This document shows, piece by piece, positions 58,175 through 64,000 of a stretch of 64,000 nucleotides of DNA. Position numbers and translations under genes: made by a program. The notes under the pieces are model-generated. The model had not been told where the DNA came from, did no database searches, and was given only the letters and a program-made list of their open reading frames with translations. Within the stretch, counting starts at the first letter, position 1. Every line of letters starts with the position of its first letter. The stretch comes from Paraphysomonas bandaiensis (Eukaryota > Chrysophyceae): NCBI GenBank assembly GCA_965644295.1, contig CBFFRP010000378.1, positions 1 to 64,000 on the forward strand, given 5' to 3'.

Positions 58175-61100
58175 ATGACAATAATGAATTCCTCAAGTGA
58201 TGAGTCAGAAAAACATGACCTTTTAGATAATCCTGATGAATCAGCTGTAAAGATCTTAGCGATATTTGTGTCAGATAAGAGAATAGGAGTCTCCTCATAT
58301 GATGAGGTTACTAACACCATTCGATCAGATAGTTTCAGTGCCTCTAAAGAAGAACTTCCTTCTGTATTATCATCAATTAAACTCTTATGTCAACCATCTC
58401 TTATATTAGTCCAGCCGCATGTTGTGGTGAATACATCTCTATTACAAGTAGTGATCTGTGGTTGGGATGGAACCCCTGAATATTATGCCTATCAACCACT
58501 CAAGAATTCTTGTTGGAATGCAGACAATGCACTTGAACAAATGTGCACTAAACTGGAAATAAAGGACGGTCGAGAGAGTAATAGAAATATGAATATTCAA
58601 TCGATGACATATCAAGAGAATTACCTTCGACTGTCCTCTTACTTTGATATGAGTAGTTTACCATTGGTACGCTCCATGGGTGCATTGCTTTATTATATAC
58701 GAGGACACGTGTTCCATCTTGATACGGAAGTAGCTGTGAATTCAGTTCAATCTTTCAGCCTTAGCAACTATATGCGTATGGATCAGGCAGCATTTCAGTC
58801 GCTTCAGGTATACATATCCCCAACATTGGGCAGAATAAGATAGCTTACATTTGCAGGTGTTCAGTGAAGACCTACATCCGAATGTGTTAAAGGGCAAGGG
58901 TAGAAGCAAGGAAGGGTTCTCAGTTCTGGGACTGCTGGACAGAACAATGTCTCTACCAGGAAGAAGACGGCTAAGGTTGTGATGTAAGCTGATATGAATC
59001 TACGAAGTTTATAGCGGCCAGCTTTGCATTACGCCATAAGTAATGCTTGTACTAAAAGAAATCGTAAATAATATCTGTACTCATTACAGTGTATAACCTT
59101 TGCTGATAGTATTCACTTGTACAGGGAGTGGTTTACTTTTCCATTTTGTGATCGAATGCGTATATTAGAGAGACAAGATGGAGTTGCTATGGTACACCGT
59201 AAAGAAAACACTGACCTTGTGATTGCTGTATCTAAACATCTGAAGCACGTCCACGATTTACCTCAACTCGTGTTACGCGTAAAGAAGGTTGCTGCAGGAC
59301 ATATGGACTGGCAGAAAATATATAGCACACTTGAAGCAGCTCTGCCTATTTTGGACCATTGTGAAACTTTTATTCGACAGCCTGATCGGTATCAAATATT
59401 GATGTTGTGTATATGTGGATATTTGTGTTACAGCCTGAATATTTGGATGCACGACAATATGTGACACTTAAACGTGTTTTGTCATGACAATACTAAGACG
59501 GTTATATACAGACATGAGGGTGATCGCAATTACCTGAGGAGTTTATTGTCTCTTTGCAATGCGCAAGTCATACGGAATATGCACCGCCAGCTTGCTGTGG
59601 CGCTAGATTTTGATGCAAGTAAAGTTGAAGGGGTGCTTATGTTGAGGTCAGGTTATGACCAACAGCTAGATGCATTGCGGTAAGGTCGGCGTTTGTAAAA
59701 TATCATCTGTAATGTACCACTGTATGTCGCTTTTGTTAAATCAGGCATGCTTACGACACTCTTGATGATGTTCTCACGGATACCGCGAGAAGATTCTTGG
59801 AGGTGTGTGATCTAAACCATATATATTTATATACATTCTGTATACTTATTATCTTCGACGGTGTTATTGTTTGCATCTAGCTCAGATATTATGATTATGC
59901 ATGTATAGGCGTCGCCATTACTGCGCCATGTGGGAATCGAGTACGTGCCTCAAATAGGTTATCTCGTAGCTGTTGAGGCCGGGGATGACCCATTTTTGCC
60001 CAACGATATCGGAGCCTTTCAATATGTATATAGCAACGAGAACAGGAGCTATTACAAACATCCATATGTACTGGATTTGGATGATGGGCTTGGGGACATA
60101 CGGTCTAACATTATGGACAGACAAAAAACATTGGTAAGCAATATATACAGTAGTTAAGTATTGTCAAGTAAATAAAGAATGCTATAAGTTCTGTATAATA
60201 TGTATGGTTCAACCAGGTACTGGAGATTGAAAATGACTTACTGGAATGTGAGGCGCACCTTATTCAGCTAGCGACATTTCTAGGTATATTGTGTATCAAG
60301 CTCATATACCGATTTTAAAACTATGTAACCCCGGTTCTGATATTATTGTTGTATACCGCATGGCTAAAAGCAAACCTGATCTGTATAGCATTATATCTTT
60401 TGTACTGATTCCATTCAAAGCGGGTACTTTACGTTTTTTTTGCACTACGAAATGGGTCTAGTGGAGGGATAATTTTAATTTCTATACAGAGAGTCTAGAT
60501 GCAACTATATCCTTGGGAACTATAGCTACTGAAATGAGGTTCAGCAGGCCGGACATTGTTGAGGATCCTGTAATCATAATAAAGGGAGGACGTCATCCAC
60601 TACAGGTTCGGTGTTACTATATAGAACTGTGTGTCGCGGCATATGCCATAGTTATGGCCACGAATACGTAGAGTATAAGCACTATACATACGCGCCATTG
60701 CAAAGTATGCTACAGTTAGAGAGAAATGTCATCATAATTTGTGCTAATCATCCGCATAGATCTTACTGTAGAATTTTACTTCTGCCAAAGTGACATATGC
60801 TGCAGGAGCTCACAGTAGATGTGTTTGTTCCTAATGACTCTTTTCTATCTCGCGACAAACACATAGCCCTCATTACTGGGGCAAATGGTTCGGGAAAGAG
60901 CATTTATATCAAACAGGTTCTATTCATACGATATTGCCCGTGTTTCATTCCTTTTCGACTCTTCTATCTTCGGCATTACATAGTGCTGTATACTTTTACG
61001 TTGTAATCACGAATCAGGTCGGATTGCTAGTGTACTTGGCGCACGTTGGCTGCTGGTTACCATGTGAAAGAGCAATCATTGGGTTAACGGACCAAATATT

Positions 61101-62114
61101 AACAAGAGTGGCGAGTGTGGAAACAGTAGCTGCTCCTCTATCTGCGTTTGCTTTGGACTTGACGCAGGTATACATGTATGCCACTTTGTGTATGGGCTAT
61201 TTAGTACACTGGTATATATACGTACGCATGCATGATGTACACTTTTGTAGATATCCCGTATGGTTTCACTCTGTACACCCCGGTCGCTTTGCTTGGTAGA
61301 TGAATTTGGAAAAGGTACATCGCCCACTGACGGAATGGCCCTGATGGGAGCCCTCTTAAAGTGGTTTGCTGATCATCCCTCGAGATTACTTGCTGTGCTG
61401 CATTTCCAAGAGGCAAGCTATGCATCTGAATTATGTGTGATTTTACAACATGCACTACTCATTATGTCTTCTTATCGTTTTTTGTGTGTGAATATTTATC
61501 GCAGATATTGCACAAAGATGTCGTTGATCTCGACCGTCTTAGTTGTGTGACAACTTTTAAAATGGAGGTTCATAACGATAGGTAGGTTTGATATTATCAT
61601 TTTTAGATGTATGACCTGCGAGTGTAGTACTTGCAGTATACAGTTTTATTTCCAATGTAACAGCAGTGTGTTTTAGCAGCGAAGTCGAGGGTGATGATAT
61701 CGTGAAAGCTATTCCTCTGTACAAGCTGCGAGTGGGTCTTGCAACTTCCTCTGCAGGCCTGACGTGTGCAGAACAAGCCGGTAATATATAGATCTCAAAG
61801 TTATGCTTTACTTCTGTTTATTAAGCTGGTGTGATTGATATATTAACGTATTTTTGAGAAGCATATGTGCTTTATATTTATATATTAATTAGTTTCCTTC
61901 AGGAGTTCCTGTGGCTGTGACACGTAGGGCAAAAGAAATTGTTGATTGTGTAACAAATGGAACATTTGTTTCGCCGCTTAGACAAAAGTGCCGTTCTTCG
62001 CTTGAAAAGACTTCTAAGAGTATTCTGTCCCACTTCTTGTCAGTACAAAACTGGGAAGAATGTTCTGCATCTCAGCTCAGTGAATTGAAGTCTCTACTCC
62101 AGCAATACAAATAG
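58175..62114 (+). CDS. MSH5: Meiotic MutS homologue MSH5
   Basis: Fourteen exons (58175-58807, 58857-58975, 59125-59388, 59512-59679, 59745-59802, 59909-60133, 60217-60283, 60490-60605, 60806-60916, 61018-61167, 61251-61412, 61505-61581, 61680-61780, 61903-62114) splice to 820 aa, close to the ~830 of MSH5. MutS core: KEGFSVLGLLDRTMSLPGRRRLREW (domain III start), IEYVPQIGYLVAVE (a typical MSH5 block), KGGRHPL, Walker A (ITGANGSGKSIYIKQ), IGLTDQILTRVASVE, and Walker B plus signature (LCLVDEFGKGTSPTDGMAL). MSH5 pairs with MSH4 to stabilise Holliday-junction intermediates and promote meiotic crossovers, not mismatch repair. The N-terminal mismatch-binding domain I is absent, as in the family. 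The first ATGs at 58175 and 58184 are in frame; either could be used. The intron after exon 11 has a GC donor (see findings). Confidence 0.95.
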
Positions 62115-63095
62115 CCGAAAGATTGCGCTTGCTATCTGCACCATATATGTACATTGAAATCGTATGCGTCGAAGCAGAAGCTTTATGGGTATAGCCGCTT
62201 CGTATTTTTTTTATAATCTTTTATTTCTGTGCTGACAGATTAACGTGGTAGCTAGATAGACTACCACCTCCATTACCACTATATTGCTCTTTATTATGAC
62301 TATATAGTGAACATATTCGATTTTATTATTTCATTCATACTGGGGTCTGTGTATATATCAATTTTTGAATTTTTTCGTATATTATTCAATAAATTAGTAT
62401 TGTATCTCTATAGTAGGGTAAAGTAGTGAATCTTTGTAAGCCTACTCTTGAGAATCAATCATATATATATATAAATGTCTGTTTCTTTAGCAATAAGCGT
62501 TCGAGAGTCAGGACCAGATTAGTAGCTAGATGAAAACTAGTCAAGCTAAATATGCATTTACTAACTATTGTAAACTCTAATACCTTACTATTTACTATGT
62601 AACGCTACGAGAATTGCTTGTGCGTCGCCGCAAGCACCAAGATGCGACCATCATTCTTGCTATAGTCAAAGATGTGTATGTAGGGTACCTTGCAGCATGA
62701 CTAGTGAAAGCAGTGATCTAAGTCTACTACAACCACACTGGAGCGCTTAATAAGACTACACTTTATTATACTTTTATTAATTTTATCAGGTCAGAGGAGC
62801 TCGAGTTCATCAGTTTTTATTGAATATTAAGATAATTTTATGCACAGCGACTACGCAGGCACGAAGTGAAACGTATAAAATTATATTTATTCCCGAAACG
62901 GATAATTTCGCTTCATACTAAGTATTTATAAAATTCATAAGGAACACCAATATCGATTCGATAGTGTTCATAAAACGACTCAACAATCATCAAGCATTAA
63001 AAAATTCAACCAAACAATCCAAGCAATAAAAATGAATTTATTACAGAGATAATATATATCGCCACTCGATATTATTAAACACCGCTGCGTAATCG
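62115..63095. other. Intergenic with dispersed-repeat copy G
   Basis: Convergent spacer between MSH5 and the SDR gene. Holds repeat copy G (62476-62665) and a TA run (62461-62473). No other feature. Confidence 0.45.
62476..62665 (+). repeat. Dispersed repeat family, copy G (diverged middle)
   Basis: Shares TTTAGCAATAAGCGTT at the 5' end and TTACTATTTACTATGTAACG, GCTTGTGCGTCGCCGCAAGC and ACCAAGATGCGACC at the 3' end. The stem-loop half is well conserved; the middle is not. Confidence 0.7.
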
Positions 63096-64000
63096 TTATC
63101 GCATCTCGCCCTTAGTGAAGTAGGAATATACGGTCTCGGCAACCACTCCTGCCCCAGGAATTATCACTTTGGGGTTATCCCAAACCCACTTCATAGTGTT
63201 AGTTATAGGAAACCGTCGAGACGGGGACACTCCACCTTCATTAGGATCAAAAGCCTGCTTCAGCGTAACGAGTGATGCGCCAGATCCAATCAAGGTAGTC
63301 CAAACGGTTGGGTCACCTATAATGGGTTGGTTTGCATCTTGTTCAGATCTTAGGAGACTAACAAACTGGCGATTCATATTCCCCAAACTCTTTATATTCA
63401 GTACTCGTTCCATATTTCTGTAGTCTATCTGTACTGGCCTGAAACGGCCACGAGAACGATGCGATAGACTCAGACGCCGCAGCATTTCGTAAATGCTCAT
63501 AGTTTCTGGCCCAACAGCATCATATATTCGTAGAGTATAGTCGCGTATAGCGGGCGCATTGATATGTTTGGTATTGTATTGAATAGGTCGAATTGATGGC
63601 TCGGTGAGACCTAAAAAGGCAATACGTTCAGCGGCATCATTAACTTCATGCGGTTGGAGAGGAGCCGTACCACTCCCCATTATAGGAGTCAATGGCAGTC
63701 GACACAGATCGGAAAGATTGAGATCACTTCCTCTTTGGCCTACTAGACCATCATGCTTGCTGTACAATAGACCCAGGACAGTGATTGTCACGGGAAGTGC
63801 CATGTTAGATATGGCGAAGTCGGCCATAGCCTTGGCACGTGCGTACGGCACTTGTCCAGCCCTTTCAGCATTGATAGCCTGAGTAGAAGACTGTATCCAG
63901 TGTCCGAACTCCAGTTCTTCACAGGCTTTACATGCTGCCAAGGGAGCTCGATAATTAACATCCATGAGAGCATCGTACTTTCCTTGTTGAGGTCCTGCAA
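63096..64000 (-). CDS. Extended SDR / NAD-dependent epimerase-like protein, 5' part beyond window
   Basis: Open from the right edge to a stop at 63096 (about 300 residues seen). DALMDVNYRAPLAACKACEE is the segment after the Rossmann fold. GHWIQSSTQAIN provides the Ser of the catalytic pair, and VPYARAKAMADF the Tyr-x3-Lys. Then NMALPVTITVLGLLYSK and a substrate domain. The NAD-binding GxxGxxG lies outside the window. The C-terminal ~70 residues include a hydrophobic stretch (VIIPGAGVVAETVYSYF). This fits atypical extended SDRs such as NDUFA9-like or epimerases; the exact role cannot be decided. The gene continues past 64000. Confidence 0.8.
   Translation of the reverse strand, partial: AGPQQGKYDALMDVNYRAPLAACKACEELEFGHWIQSSTQAINAERAGQVPYARAKAMADFAISNMALPVTITVLGLLYSKHDGLVGQRGSDLNLSDLCRLPLTPIMGSGTAPLQPHEVNDAAERIAFLGLTEPSIRPIQYNTKHINAPAIRDYTLRIYDAVGPETMSIYEMLRRLSLSHRSRGRFRPVQIDYRNMERVLNIKSLGNMNRQFVSLLRSEQDANQPIIGDPTVWTTLIGSGASLVTLKQAFDPNEGGVSPSRRFPITNTMKWVWDNPKVIIPGAGVVAETVYSYFTKGEMR

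Noticed and set aside
1-64000. tRNA, rRNA or CRISPR features
   Set aside because: I scanned for B-box (GGTTCGA) sites with flanking arms, rRNA-like conserved blocks and regular spacer repeats. Hits such as that at 41239 lie inside coding sequence, and the only regular repeat is a minisatellite.

Overview
This window is nuclear DNA from a flagellated, probably sexual, unicellular eukaryote. Most genes are split by short GT-AG introns, mostly 45-150 bp, and lie on both strands 0.3-1.5 kb apart in AT-rich spacers full of TA/CA/GTAT simple repeats. No operons, Shine-Dalgarno sites or bacterial genes were seen. The lineage cannot be fixed from sequence alone. A tyrosine-recombinase transposon of a type I associate with oomycetes, a Ty3-type element with an IFDN reverse-transcriptase box, a CRT-like transporter and a Hint-domain secreted protein are all compatible with a stramenopile or related protist, but this is inference.

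Layout. 0-4.2 kb: an intact Ty3/gypsy polyprotein (minus). 5.4-7.0 kb: a secreted cysteine-rich protein with a C-terminal Hint domain, whose N-terminal half carries frameshifts. 8-13 kb: a mobile-element graveyard. A tyrosine-recombinase gene (minus) is split by a 2,019-bp element with perfect 27-bp inverted ends and a TA duplication, and a decayed DDE (piggyBac-like) transposase fragment follows. 14.5-15.8 kb: a CRT-like membrane transporter (minus). 16.4-19.3 kb: a 12-exon secretory-pathway protein with GT-B glycosyltransferase character (plus). 19.8-22 kb: dispersed repeats. 22.1-25.7 kb: a 1,105-aa coiled-coil protein of unknown role (minus). 26.4-27.1 kb: an SDF2-like ER MIR protein (plus).

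27.8-31.4 kb holds ribosomal protein S10 and aspartyl aminopeptidase (both minus). Next come a small acidic hypothetical protein (plus) and a four-exon gene fusing a dual-specificity phosphatase to a GNAT acetyltransferase (minus, 32.7-34.0 kb), the most unusual architecture here. Then a lysine-rich unknown protein (minus), eIF3h (plus), a Luc7-like SR splicing factor (minus), a second GNAT enzyme (plus), IFT144/WDR19 (plus, 1,467 aa), UBE2H/Ubc8-type E2 (minus), a WBP4-like spliceosomal zinc-finger protein (plus, 8 exons), an Obg/MTG2 GTPase (minus, 11 exons), a small putative N-myristoylated protein (plus), a Cys-rich small protein (minus), the meiotic MutS homologue MSH5 (plus, 14 exons), and the C-terminal part of an extended SDR/NAD-epimerase running off the right edge (minus).

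The genes are mostly housekeeping (translation, splicing, proteolysis, ubiquitin, ER quality control). IFT144 implies cilia/flagella, and MSH5 implies meiosis with crossover. I built exon models by hand, joining open frames at GT-AG borders and requiring reading phase to be kept. All spliced coding lengths I give for multi-exon genes, except the broken Hint gene, are multiples of three. Protein-family calls are from recognition of motifs, not database searches.
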